Below, piece by piece: positions 51,087 through 60,400 of a stretch of 64,000 nucleotides of DNA. The position numbers were made by a program, and so were the translations under genes. The stretch is taken from assembly GCF_023277925.1 (NCBI RefSeq), contig NZ_CP063832.1, positions 1,178,001 through 1,242,000 on the forward strand, read 5' to 3'. Every line of letters begins with the position of its first letter. The first letter of the stretch is position 1. The notes beneath the pieces were generated by a model. That model saw only the letters and a program-made list of their open reading frames with translations. It made no database searches and was not told the DNA's origin. The stretch is from Pseudomonas entomophila. GTDB taxonomy: Bacteria > Pseudomonadota > Gammaproteobacteria > Pseudomonadales > Pseudomonadaceae.

Positions 51087-52885
51087 GGCGCCTGCTCCTG
51101 TTGCGTGGTCTGTGGGTAGCCACCCAGCGCCCACAGCCGGGCGTAGTGGCCGTTGCGCGCCAGCAACTGCGCGTGGTCGCCCTGCTCGAGGATGCGGCCG
51201 TTGTCGAGCACGATGATCTGGTCGGCGTGCATCACCGTGTCCAGGCGGTGGGCGATGACCAGTAGGGTGCGCTGGCGGGCGAAGCGCGACAGCGCCTGTT
51301 GGATCTGTACCTCGTTCTCGGCGTCGGCCGCGGCGGTGGCTTCGTCCAGCACCAGCACTGCGGGGTCGAGCAGCACCGCCCGGGCGATGCTCACCCGTTG
51401 CAGTTCGCCGCCGGAGAGTTGCACGTCCTCGCCGACCACCGAGTCGTAGCCGCGGGGCAGGGCGAGGATGCGCTGGTGGATATTGGCGGTGCGTGCCGCT
51501 TGCTCGATTTCTGCCTGGCTGGCCGAGGGCCGGCCCAGGGCGATGTTGTCGCGCAGGCTGGCATGGATCAGGCGCACCTCCTGCAGGACGAAACCGATAT
51601 GCCGGTACAGCTGGGCGGTGTCGAGATGGCGCAGGTCGACGCCGCCCAGGGTGATGCGCCCATGGGTGGGGTCGAAGAAGCGCAGCAGCAGGCGCGCCAG
51701 GGTCGACTTGCCGGCGCCGGACGCGCCGACGATGGCCGTTACGGTACCGGGTTCGAGGGTGAGGCTGATGTCGTCGAGTACCGGGGTGTCGCCGTCATAG
51801 CTGTAGCTCAGGTGTTCGAAGCGAATCTCGGCGTCTTTCGCCAGCGTCCGGCCGTTGTGCGCCGGGGCATCCAGCAGCGGCGTGCGCAGCAGGCCGTCCA
51901 CCCGCTGCGCCGCACTGGTGGCGGCATGCAGGTCGTGGGTGATGTAGCTCATCAGCAGCAGCGGCGCGCACATGCCTGGCGCCACCAGGGCGAAGGGCAG
52001 GATGTCCACCGGGCGGATCCAGCCCAGGTAGGTGAATAGGGTGCCGAAGGCCAGCACCACGCCCAGCACCGCCACCGGGGTGACCAGCGCGTGGGCGTTG
52101 GCCATGGCGCTGACCAAGGGCCGGGTGAAGTCGGTGAAGGCGGCGGCGAAACCATCGACCGCCTCGCGGTAGCTGCCATGGGCCTTGCCCTCGATCCCGA
52201 AAGCCTTGACCACCGGGATACCGTTGACGAATTCGACTACCGCGTTGTTGATGCGCCCCATGTGCGCGCCGAACGCTTGCATGTTGGCGCCGCTGGCCTT
52301 GGTGGCCCTGGACACGAACAGGAAGAACAGCGGGAAGGGCAGTAGCGAGACGATCGCCATGCGCCAGTCCATGGCGAACAGGTAGAGCACCGTGGCCACC
52401 ACCGCGCCCCAGGTGCGGCCGAGGGTGGTGTAGTAGTGCGCGGTGAGGCTGTGCAGGGTGTTCACATCGTCCTGCATCGCCTGCTTGACCTCGCCTGAGG
52501 CGCGGCTGGTGAACCAGCCCAGCGGCACCTTCGAAAGGCGCTGGGTGATGGCCAGGCGCAGCTGGCGGGTGATCTGGTTGTCAGCCAGGTGGGCGAAGGT
52601 TTCGCCCAGGGAGATCAGGAGCATGCCGGCGAACAGGGCGCCGAGGCTCAGGCCCAGCACTTGCCAGACACTGGCCTGGATCTGCGCCCAGGGCGCTACG
52701 CTGTCACCCTGGCCCAAGGCGAGCTGGCCGATATGCGCGACCCCGGCCAGGGGTACCAGGGTGAGCATCGTGCCGACCGCCGCCAGGGTGCCGGCGACGA
52801 TCAACCGCCCGCGGATCGGCCGCAGTACCTCGGACACCGGGTTGCTGGCGGCGGTGTGCTCCTTGCTCGCATCGTTGGCGCTCAT
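51080..52885 (-). CDS. ABC transporter, membrane-ATPase fusion half (partner of the next gene)
   Basis: A 601-residue ABC half-transporter, first gene of the leftward transport operon. The membrane domain starts after VSEVLRPIRGRLIVAGTLAA. The ATPase has Walker A IVGASGAGKSTLARLLLRF, signature VQLSGGELQRVSIARAVL and Walker B VLVLDEATAAADAENEV. The D-loop differs slightly from its partner (ATAAADAE versus ATAALDVE), as in asymmetric heterodimers. The upstream gap to the sigma factor gene holds a BIME, and no clear Fur box was seen in front of it, so the operon may depend on the adjacent sigma factor or read-through. Confidence 0.9.
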   Translation of the reverse strand: MSANDASKEHTAASNPVSEVLRPIRGRLIVAGTLAAVGTMLTLVPLAGVAHIGQLALGQGDSVAPWAQIQASVWQVLGLSLGALFAGMLLISLGETFAHLADNQITRQLRLAITQRLSKVPLGWFTSRASGEVKQAMQDDVNTLHSLTAHYYTTLGRTWGAVVATVLYLFAMDWRMAIVSLLPFPLFFLFVSRATKASGANMQAFGAHMGRINNAVVEFVNGIPVVKAFGIEGKAHGSYREAVDGFAAAFTDFTRPLVSAMANAHALVTPVAVLGVVLAFGTLFTYLGWIRPVDILPFALVAPGMCAPLLLMSYITHDLHAATSAAQRVDGLLRTPLLDAPAHNGRTLAKDAEIRFEHLSYSYDGDTPVLDDISLTLEPGTVTAIVGASGAGKSTLARLLLRFFDPTHGRITLGGVDLRHLDTAQLYRHIGFVLQEVRLIHASLRDNIALGRPSASQAEIEQAARTANIHQRILALPRGYDSVVGEDVQLSGGELQRVSIARAVLLDPAVLVLDEATAAADAENEVQIQQALSRFARQRTLLVIAHRLDTVMHADQIIVLDNGRILEQGDHAQLLARNGHYARLWALGGYPQTTQQEQAPC

Positions 52886-52928
52886 TCCATCTCCTATGGA
52901 AGCAAACGTGGTTCTTGCTGTGACTGCG

Positions 52929-52998
52929 GTTCGCCGGCGAGCCGGCTCCTACAGGTTCGGCGCTGCCCGCTGCAGGAACCGGCTTGCCGGCGAACAGC
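52929..52998. repeat. BIME between the sigma factor gene and the transport operon
   Basis: GGTTCGCCGGCGAGCCGGCT and CCTACAGG are mirrored by TGCAGGAACCGGCTTGCCGG and CGAAC. It is related to the unit at 45571, so the transport operon has matching hairpins at both ends. Confidence 0.85.
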
Positions 52999-53036
52999 GT
53001 GTGCATATATGTATCCCGAACGGCCGCAGAAAACCC

Positions 53037-53564
53037 TCAATGGGTTTCACGCAGCTGTGCTGGAGAAAACGGTGAGCAACTGCGCAGGGCCGAGGCGATG
53101 TACTTCTCGACCGACGACACCGATACCTTCAGCTCGACGGCGATATCGCGGTGGGCCATGCCGTTGAGCTTGTGCAGCAGCAGCGCCTGGCGGCTGTTGG
53201 CGGATTGGCGCTGCAAGGCGGCATCGACCGCGACCAGCGCCTCCAGGGCCAGGGCGCGGATTTCCTCGGAAGGGGCCAGCGCTTCGTCACGCTGCATGAG
53301 TTCGTCGAGGTAGCGGGCCTCGAGCTGGCGCCGCCGGTACAGGTCGATCACCTTGCCATTGGCGATCTGCGCCAGGTAGCGGCGGCAGTCCTGCGCCGCG
53401 GGCACGCAGCCCTTGTTCAGCAGGATGAGGCAGATGTCGTGGGCCAGGTCGGCGGCGTCGCAGGCATTGCCCAGCTTGCGCCGCAGCAGGTTGCACAACC
53501 AGCCATGATGGTCGACATACAACTGTTCCAGTTGTTGTCGGAGTGCGAACGATCCCTTGTCCAC
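53037..53564 (-). CDS. ECF sigma factor (FecI/PvdS-like)
   Basis: A sigma-70 family extracytoplasmic-function factor of about 175 residues. Region 2 is seen in LEQLYVDHHGWLCNLLRRKL followed by DAADLAHDICLILLNKGC and RRYLAQIANGKVIDLYRRRQ. Region 4 is seen in SRQALLLHKLNGMAHRDIAV with the helix-turn-helix LKVSVSSVEKYIASAL. I choose the GTG at 53564, which has a GGAG site at 6 bases; a TTG 12 bases upstream lies on that site. It has no FecR-type anti-sigma gene beside it, unlike FecI systems, so it may act like PvdS and depend mainly on Fur for control. It is divergent from the NRPS gene with a Fur box between. Confidence 0.9.
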   Translation of the reverse strand: MDKGSFALRQQLEQLYVDHHGWLCNLLRRKLGNACDAADLAHDICLILLNKGCVPAAQDCRRYLAQIANGKVIDLYRRRQLEARYLDELMQRDEALAPSEEIRALALEALVAVDAALQRQSANSRQALLLHKLNGMAHRDIAVELKVSVSSVEKYIASALRSCSPFSPAQLRETH

Positions 53565-53601
53565 GAACTTCTCCAATACCGCACGAGCAAACAGATTTTT
53601 G

Positions 53602-53620
53602 ACTAATGATAATTACTACG
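53602..53620. promoter_or_regulatory. Fur-box candidate between the sigma factor and NRPS genes
   Basis: AATGATAAT matches positions 4-12 of the Fur consensus, with further matches in the right half (about 13 of 19 by eye). It can serve both divergent genes. Confidence 0.7.
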
Positions 53621-53776
53621 ATTAGCATCGAAAGCATACGGTGTTGATCAGGCACATGCAACGCAGCCTGAAGCCGTTGATCCAGCGCCCGGCATCGCCG
53701 GGCGCGACTCCAGGACCGAGGATCGGTCTGTCTGCCCGAATACGGGTTGTACTGTTTGACAAGGCGGAGCAATTCC

Positions 53777-55936
53777 ATGATGGAACTCAATTCAGGCGCG
53801 CAGTCCCAGCGACCTGTCAGCGAATTCGAAGAACATGCCTGGCTGCTGCAGCAGCAATTTCCCGAGCGAGTGCTCAAGCACTTCAGTGCATGGCGGCTGG
53901 GCGAGGATATCGACCTGGCCAGGCTGCAGGGGGCGATTGCGACCGTGGTCGCCAGCCTGCCGGCGCTCAATGCCCGCTACCGCTTCAATGACGACGGTGA
54001 TGTGCAAAAGGTTCACGACAGCGATCCGCAGGCCTGCATCGGTGAACTGACCGTCAACTCCGATGCGCAAGCCAGCGAACGGCTGCTGGCCTTGCAGGCG
54101 CAGCCCTGGGACGCCGAAAGCCAGGCGCCGCTGGCGGCGCTGATCATCCGTGGCGGGCAGGCGCCGATCCTGGCTTTCGTGTTGCACCAGGTGCTCGACC
54201 AGACCTGCCGCGAGGACGATCTCTACCGCTTGACCATGGACGCCTACGCCGGGCGTCCGGTCGGTGCGCCACACCTGCCTTGGCTGCAGCGCCAGGCAGC
54301 AGGCGATCAAGCCAACGCCGTGGCGGCCACTGCCCCAGCAAACAACGACGCTGACGTCGCCGGGCTCATTCTCGATGAATTCCGCCGTGCCCTGGGCGTG
54401 GCGAACATGACGGCGCAGGACGACTTCTTCGACCTTGGCGGCCACTCGCTGCTGGCCACGCGGATCATCGGCAAGCTGTCGAGCAACCATGGCATCGAGG
54501 TGCGCTTCAACGACTTCTTCAGCGCGCCGACCGCCGCCGCGCTGGCCGCGCGTGCGCAGGTGCTAAGGCACAAGGGTGGCGCGGATACCGCTCAGCAAGA
54601 CGATGTGCAACGAGCACCGTTCGCCCTGGCCCAGGCGTCCCTTGGCCGGGCCTACGCCGCGTTCGAGTTCGGCACCATCTTCAACCTGCCGTTCGCCATG
54701 ACCTTCCTCGACCCGGTCGACGAGGCGGTGTTCGAGCAGGCGTTTTCCGACCTGGTGAAGCGCCACGCCAGCCTGCGTACCACCTTCCATTTCGAAGGCG
54801 ACGAAGCCTGGCAGCAGTTGGTGCCGATCAACCAGCTGGGTCAGTACAAGTGGTTCTGGTCCAGCCGTGAAAGTGCCGGGGCGAACCTGGCCAGCGAGGC
54901 CGGTCATCGCTTCGACCTGTCCCGCGAGCTGCCGATGCGCGTGCGCTTCTTCCGTGACCCGCACAGCCAGCAACAGTCGCTGTCGTTGCTGGTCAACCAC
55001 ATGGCCATCGATGAGTGGTCGCTCAACGTGATGATGGAAGACCTGGCCCGCGCCTATCTCGCACGCGCTCAGGACCAGTTGCCACGCTGGGACGCGACCG
55101 TGCCGTCGTTCCACCAGTACGCGGTGAAGGAGCTGGCACGCGGCATCAACCCGCAGCACCTGGCCTATTGGACCGACATGCTGCGTGATGCCACCCGCGG
55201 CCTGGCCCTGCCGGTCATCGGTGAGCAGGGCAGCGCGGCCGTGGCCGAGGTGTCCACCCGCGCGCAGTGGTTCGAGATCAAGCCAGACCAGGCCATGGTC
55301 GACTTCCTGCATGGCTTCGCCCGGCAGAACGACTCGTCGCTGTTCGGGGTGATCTACACCGCCATCGCCCTGGCCCTGCACAAGGTCGGCAACCTCTGCG
55401 ACCTGGTGATCGGCACTTCGGCTTCGGGGCGCACCGACCCGGCGTACTACGAGACGGTCGGCTACTTCACCACCATGGTGGCGCACCGCGTGCAGTTCGA
55501 ACCACGTCAGAACGTGGGGGCGCTGATCGAGGGCGTCAGCCGCCTGATCAACGACTCCATGGCCTATGCCGACGTGCCGATGGAGCATATCCAGCAGGCT
55601 TTGGGCATGGCCCCGGCGGACGGGTTGCTGTTCGATGTGTACGTGCAGATCCACGCCAACAACGCCTTGAATGGCGCCCTGGTCACGCCCGAGGCGGGGA
55701 ACATTCGTTACCGGCAGATCGACCCGGAGAAGAACGAGTCGATGTTCGGTATCCAGTTCGAGATCATGGACAACCTGATCGACGGCCAGCGCGCGCTGCG
55801 CCTGGTGGTCACCTACCGCACCGATCGCTACAGCGCGCAGCAGATGGCGCGGGTGACCGAGGCTATCGAGGGCGTGTTTGCCCTGTATGCCAGTGAGGGC
55901 GGGGCGGCGATGGCGGTCGAGGACGTGCGGGTTTGA
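53777..55936 (+). CDS. NRPS protein: truncated condensation domain, carrier protein, condensation domain (AngM/BasB-like)
   Basis: A 719-residue non-ribosomal peptide synthetase protein. Residues 1-165 look like the first half of a condensation domain (LAFVLHQVLDQTCRED in place of HHxxxDG). A carrier domain follows with DDFFDLGGHSLLATRI; its Ser near residue 224 is the phosphopantetheine site. Residues 275-719 form a full condensation domain whose active site reads LLVNHMAIDEWSL, keeping the second His and the Asp but not the Gly. AngM (anguibactin) and BasB (acinetobactin) have the same PCP-C plan and join the aryl-heterocycle to an N-hydroxy amine. A GCGGAG site precedes the ATG at 53777. 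Confidence 0.9.
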   Translation: MMELNSGAQSQRPVSEFEEHAWLLQQQFPERVLKHFSAWRLGEDIDLARLQGAIATVVASLPALNARYRFNDDGDVQKVHDSDPQACIGELTVNSDAQASERLLALQAQPWDAESQAPLAALIIRGGQAPILAFVLHQVLDQTCREDDLYRLTMDAYAGRPVGAPHLPWLQRQAAGDQANAVAATAPANNDADVAGLILDEFRRALGVANMTAQDDFFDLGGHSLLATRIIGKLSSNHGIEVRFNDFFSAPTAAALAARAQVLRHKGGADTAQQDDVQRAPFALAQASLGRAYAAFEFGTIFNLPFAMTFLDPVDEAVFEQAFSDLVKRHASLRTTFHFEGDEAWQQLVPINQLGQYKWFWSSRESAGANLASEAGHRFDLSRELPMRVRFFRDPHSQQQSLSLLVNHMAIDEWSLNVMMEDLARAYLARAQDQLPRWDATVPSFHQYAVKELARGINPQHLAYWTDMLRDATRGLALPVIGEQGSAAVAEVSTRAQWFEIKPDQAMVDFLHGFARQNDSSLFGVIYTAIALALHKVGNLCDLVIGTSASGRTDPAYYETVGYFTTMVAHRVQFEPRQNVGALIEGVSRLINDSMAYADVPMEHIQQALGMAPADGLLFDVYVQIHANNALNGALVTPEAGNIRYRQIDPEKNESMFGIQFEIMDNLIDGQRALRLVVTYRTDRYSAQQMARVTEAIEGVFALYASEGGAAMAVEDVRV

Positions 55937-55943
55937 GCAAGGT

Positions 55944-55972
55944 GGGGTTGCCCATTGTGATGGCGCAACCCC
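55944..55972 (+). terminator. Hairpin after the PCP-C gene
   Basis: An 8-base-pair stem, GGGGTTGC with GCAACCCC, and a 13-base loop, 7 bases after the stop codon. There is no T run; a BIME follows at once, and together they separate two convergent units. Confidence 0.65.
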
Positions 55973-56048
55973 CGTAGGAGCGGCTTCAGCCGCGAAGCGG
56001 GTGCCAGATACCCTGGCGCCTGCATCGCGGCTGAAGCCGTTCCTACAG
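55973..56048. repeat. BIME between convergent siderophore units
   Basis: GTAGGAGCGGCTTCAGCCGC is mirrored by GCGGCTGAAGCCGTTCCTAC across about 35 bases. It lies between the ends of the PCP-C gene and the N-hydroxylase gene. Confidence 0.9.
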
Positions 56049-56058
56049 CGGGCCGCAA

Positions 56059-57387
56059 TCAGTCCTCATGCATGCCATAGCGTTGAAACGCCGAGCGCTT
56101 CGGCAGACGATAATGCGGCCGCCCCAGCAACTGGTTGACGATGCTCGCATTGCGGATCGCGGCAATCCCCAGGTCCGGCGAACCGACCCCATGCTGAAAG
56201 ATCTCGGCGTTCTGCACGAAGATCCGCCCGGCGCCCTGGTCGCCGCGTTGCGCGGTGAAGTCATCCCGAACGATGCAGTCGCCATGCTCGTCAGTGGCCA
56301 GCACGTTGCCCTTGAGCCGTTCGAACCACTGTGGCCAGGCATGCCCGTAGCCCGTCGCGGCGACGATCGCATCCGCTTCGAACGCACTGGTCTGGTCCAG
56401 TTCACGGTGGCGGTAATTGATGCGTAGCCGCCCGCCGACATCCTCGACACGCTCCACCTCGCAGTTGGACAGCAGCGTCAGGCCGGTGTCGGCCCCGCCG
56501 ATGGAACGTTCGTAGATCAGGTCGTAGATATCGCCGATGGTCGAGAAACTGATGCCCTTGTACAGCAGCCCTTGGCCGGCGACGATTTCGCGGCGCCGTT
56601 CCCGTGGCAGGCTGTGGAAGTACGCCATGTAGGAGGGGGTGAAGCACTCCTGGCCCAGCTTGGAATACTCCATCGGGTGGAAGCCCTGGGAGCGGGTGAT
56701 CCAGCGAATCGACGCACCCGCCGCGACCCGTTCCGGGGTCAGCTCGTTGAACAGCGCCAACACGCACTCCGCCGCGCTCTGCCCCGAACCGATCACCGTC
56801 ACCTGCCGACACTGGGCCAGCTGTGCCTGGCGCTTGGCGAATTCGGCCGAATGCACGATCGGTGCCGTGCTCTTGACCTGCGCCCACCGTGGCAACAGCG
56901 GTGAGGTGCCCACGCCCACCGACAGGTGCTGGCTGTAGTACTGGCGCTTGTAGCCGGACAGCGACTGGCTCTCGATCAGGAAGCGACCGGCGTTGGCGTC
57001 ATAGCGCACATCGCACACTTCCTCGCCGAAATGGCAGCTCGCCAGTTGCTGCGAAGCCCAGCGGCAGTAATGGTCGTACTCGCGGCGCGGCACCTGGAAG
57101 TTGTCGTAGTAGTAGAACTGGTACAGGCGCTCGTGCTGGTGCAGGTAGTTGAGGTAGCTCAGTGGATGCGTCGGGTCGGCCATGGTCACCAGGTCGGCGA
57201 GAAACGGCACCTGCAGCGTGGTGCCCGGCAGGATCAAGCCTTCGTGCCAGCGAAACTCCACCTTGCGATCCAGGAAGACACCGCTCACGCCAGGATGCTT
57301 GGCGAGCAGCGCGGCGAGGCCCAGGTTGAACGGGCCGATGCCGATGCCGGCGATATCCACAGTGGGTAAGTCCTTCATCCAATCCAT
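56059..57387 (-). CDS. FAD-dependent N-hydroxylase (lysine/ornithine/histamine N-monooxygenase family)
   Basis: A 442-residue flavin monooxygenase of the siderophore N-hydroxylase family. The FAD loop is VDIAGIGIGPFNLGLAALLA near residue 10, the NADPH loop VTVIGSGQSAAECVLALFNE near residue 195, and the C-terminal motif DAIVAATGY. The substrate-entry segment LQVPFLADLVTMADPTHPLS is well conserved. In acinetobactin and anguibactin loci the homologue (BasC/AngU) hydroxylates histamine, giving the iron-binding hydroxamate after condensation. The gene follows the large NRPS by 73 bases on the same strand. No histidine decarboxylase gene is in the window, so the amine is inferred. Confidence 0.92.
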   Translation of the reverse strand: MDWMKDLPTVDIAGIGIGPFNLGLAALLAKHPGVSGVFLDRKVEFRWHEGLILPGTTLQVPFLADLVTMADPTHPLSYLNYLHQHERLYQFYYYDNFQVPRREYDHYCRWASQQLASCHFGEEVCDVRYDANAGRFLIESQSLSGYKRQYYSQHLSVGVGTSPLLPRWAQVKSTAPIVHSAEFAKRQAQLAQCRQVTVIGSGQSAAECVLALFNELTPERVAAGASIRWITRSQGFHPMEYSKLGQECFTPSYMAYFHSLPRERRREIVAGQGLLYKGISFSTIGDIYDLIYERSIGGADTGLTLLSNCEVERVEDVGGRLRINYRHRELDQTSAFEADAIVAATGYGHAWPQWFERLKGNVLATDEHGDCIVRDDFTAQRGDQGAGRIFVQNAEIFQHGVGSPDLGIAAIRNASIVNQLLGRPHYRLPKRSAFQRYGMHED

Positions 57388-57460
57388 CTCCTTTGGTCCA
57401 GCAGTTCAAGAAGGCGCGGCCAGCATTGCAGGCAACGCGCCCTGATTCGTATCAAGTGAT

Positions 57461-60400
57461 TCAGCCGAGCAACCGCTCGACGTCCTGGGCGTTGCGGCAG
57501 CGCAGCAGCTGGCCGGGTGAGAGCGAGACAGCCAACTGCGCCTGCAACTGGGCCGCGACGGCTTTCAGGTGCGGGGGGCGCAAGCCCAGGCTGATGAAGT
57601 CCACCGCGCTGTCGGTACCGGCGTCGGCTGGGTGGCCCAGCACCTGCAGGTAGATCGCCAGCACCTTGTCCCGCACCGAGGCAGTGGCCGGCGCGCTCAG
57701 CAGCTCACGGGCCCGGCGACGATCCGGCTTGCCGTTCTGCGACAGCGGCAGCGCAGCGACACCGAGCAGGCGGGTGGGCACATGGGAGTGGGGCAGGTGC
57801 TGGCGCGCGTAGTCGCGCAGCTCGGCCATGCTGGGTTCGCCTGCCTGTGGGTCGCAGACATACAGCGCGCCCAGGCACACCTCGCCCAGGCGTTGTTCGC
57901 CGTAGTCGACCACCAGCACATGGCGCAGTGCCGGGTGCTGGTTGAGCGCCATTTCGATGTCCGGCAGCGAGACCCGCACCCCGCGCACTTTCACGTAGCC
58001 ATTGACGCGGCTGTCGAACAGCAAGGTGCCGTCGGCACGATAGCGCCCGCAATCACCGGTGCGAAACGCACGCACCGCCTGGCCGTGCTCGTCGTCCACC
58101 GTGATGAAGTCGCTTTGCTGCAAGGCACCGTCCAGCAGGTAACCCAACGCCAGGTTGACCCCGGCGGTGTGGATGCGGCCCACCACGCCCACTGGGCAAT
58201 GGTGGCCTTGAGCATTGAGTACGAAATAGCGGTTGCCGGGCAACGGTCGGCCATAGGGGATCAGCGCGCGGTCGTCGGCATCGATCTCATGCCAGATGCT
58301 CCAGATGGTGGTCTCGGTCGGCCCGCCCAGGGAAATCAGCCTGGCCTCCGGCAGCAGTTCGCGCAGCCGGGCGATTACCGCCGGCTTGATGTAGTCGCCG
58401 CCCTGGGCGATCAGGCGCAGGCTCTGCAAGCCCTGTTCGCCGCGGCAGGCCAGGAGCATCTCGAGGATTGCCGGCACCGAACACCACAGGGTGACCTGGT
58501 GCTGGGCAACCAGCTGGTTCCAGCGCAGCGCGTCCTTGTCTTCGCCGGGTGCCGGCAGCACCAGGGTGGCGCCGGCGGCCAGGCTGCCGAACACGTCGAA
58601 CACCGACATGTCATGGTGCAGCGGGGTGACCGACAGGAACACATCGCGCTCGGTCACCTGCCACTCGGCCAGGGTGCTGCCGATCACGTTGGCCGTGGCG
58701 CGGTTGTTCAGCACCACGCATTTTGGTTTGCCAGTGGTGCCCGAGGTGTACAGGTAGTAGCTCGGCGTTTCGCTCAGGGACAGGTCGGCGAGGTGGCGCG
58801 GCGCCGCTGCGGGTATGGCGAGCAAGGCCGCGATGGTGGTGCTGGGCTGGTCGAGCGTTTCGTCCTCGATAAGCACCACCAGGTCCGGCTGGCAGTTCTC
58901 CAGCAGGTAGTGACGCCGTTCGGCCGGGGCCGCCACGTCGATCGGTACCCAGATCACCCCGGTCAAGGCGCAGGCCAAGGTCAGCATCGTGTGCTCCGGG
59001 CTGCGCGGCAGGCAGATGGCGACCACCTGGCCTTGCCCGATGCCACGGGCGCCCAGCGCGGCGATGATCCGTGCCACGCCATCACCGAGCTCGGCATAGC
59101 TGAGCTGCCGCTCGCCGCTGATCAGGGCGACCTTGTGGTTGCCGGCGGTGAACAGGTTGTCGGCGATCCGTGCCAGGTAGCCCTCGTTGCAGGCCGCTTC
59201 GGCAGGGCTGTTCAGGCGATAGTGGTCGGTGTCGATGAGCGCTGCGGGTGCGAGGGCGAACTCGCCATGCTCGGCGATCTGCCCGATGGCCCGCTCCAGC
59301 GTGCTCAGGAAGTCGCTGACCAGCGCAGGGGCGAGCACCTCGCGGGCGTAATCGATGTCCAGTTGCAGCGCGCCGTCGGCGCCGGCCCAGAAACGGATGT
59401 CCATGGCCACTTGTGGCGTCTGGGTCAACCCGCCCTGCAGGCGCATGGCGCTGTCGGAGGGCGCCACTGGCCAGGAGAAGCCGTTGGTGATCACCACGGG
59501 CAGTACCGGGCCGGGGCCGTGCCGCTCGAACAGTTGGCGCGCCAGGTCGACACCGGAGCATGCCAGGTGCTGCAAGCCTTCCAGCACATCCACCTGGAGC
59601 CCGGCCGCACGTTCGACGAAGTGGTCGGCGGCGCTGTTCCAGTTGATCGCGAGGAAGCTGGAGCGGTTGGCGAAGGCCGCGTCGCTGGGCGGTGCCACCG
59701 GTACCGCGACGCACAGGCCGCCTTCGCTGACCCAGTGCGACAGCACTTCGAGGATGACCGCCATCAGCGTGGTGTTCTTGAACAGCCGTTGCCGTGCGCC
59801 CACGGTGCAGAATTTCTTGAATGTCTCGCGGGGCACGCCCAGGCTTTGCCGCTCATAACGGGCGGCGCCGGCCTGGTCCAGGGGCACGCTCCAGGGCAGG
59901 CGAGGGGCACCGTCCACCGCAGCCAGCTTGGCGCTCCAGTAGGCGGCGTCGGCTGCGCGTTGCTCGGGCTGCTCCGCCGTGGCGGGGGTGTCGGCCTGGG
60001 GCGTTTCGTCCAGGTGGCCTTCGAACAGTTCCACCAGCAGCGTGGCGATGGAGCGGCCATCGAGGATCAGCGCGTCGAGGCGCACGAACACCACCAACTC
60101 GCCGTGCGCCAGGTGGAACACGGTGACGTTCCAGGGCGAGCGGTCCAGCGGCGAGAGGCTGTGGGCGTAGTCTTCGCGGCGTGCGTCGATAGCGTCGAGG
60201 GCTTCATCCAGCGGCAGGTGGCCGAGGTCGACCTCATCCAGGTTCAGGCGCACCTCGTCACTGACGAATTGCACGCGCTTGTCGGCATCGATACGTGTGC
60301 GCAGGCTCGGGTGGCGGCGGACCATCGCGTGCAGGCGGCTGCGCAGCATGGCGCTGTCCATCAGGCCGCGATACTCGCGAAACTCCTGCATGGCCACGCC

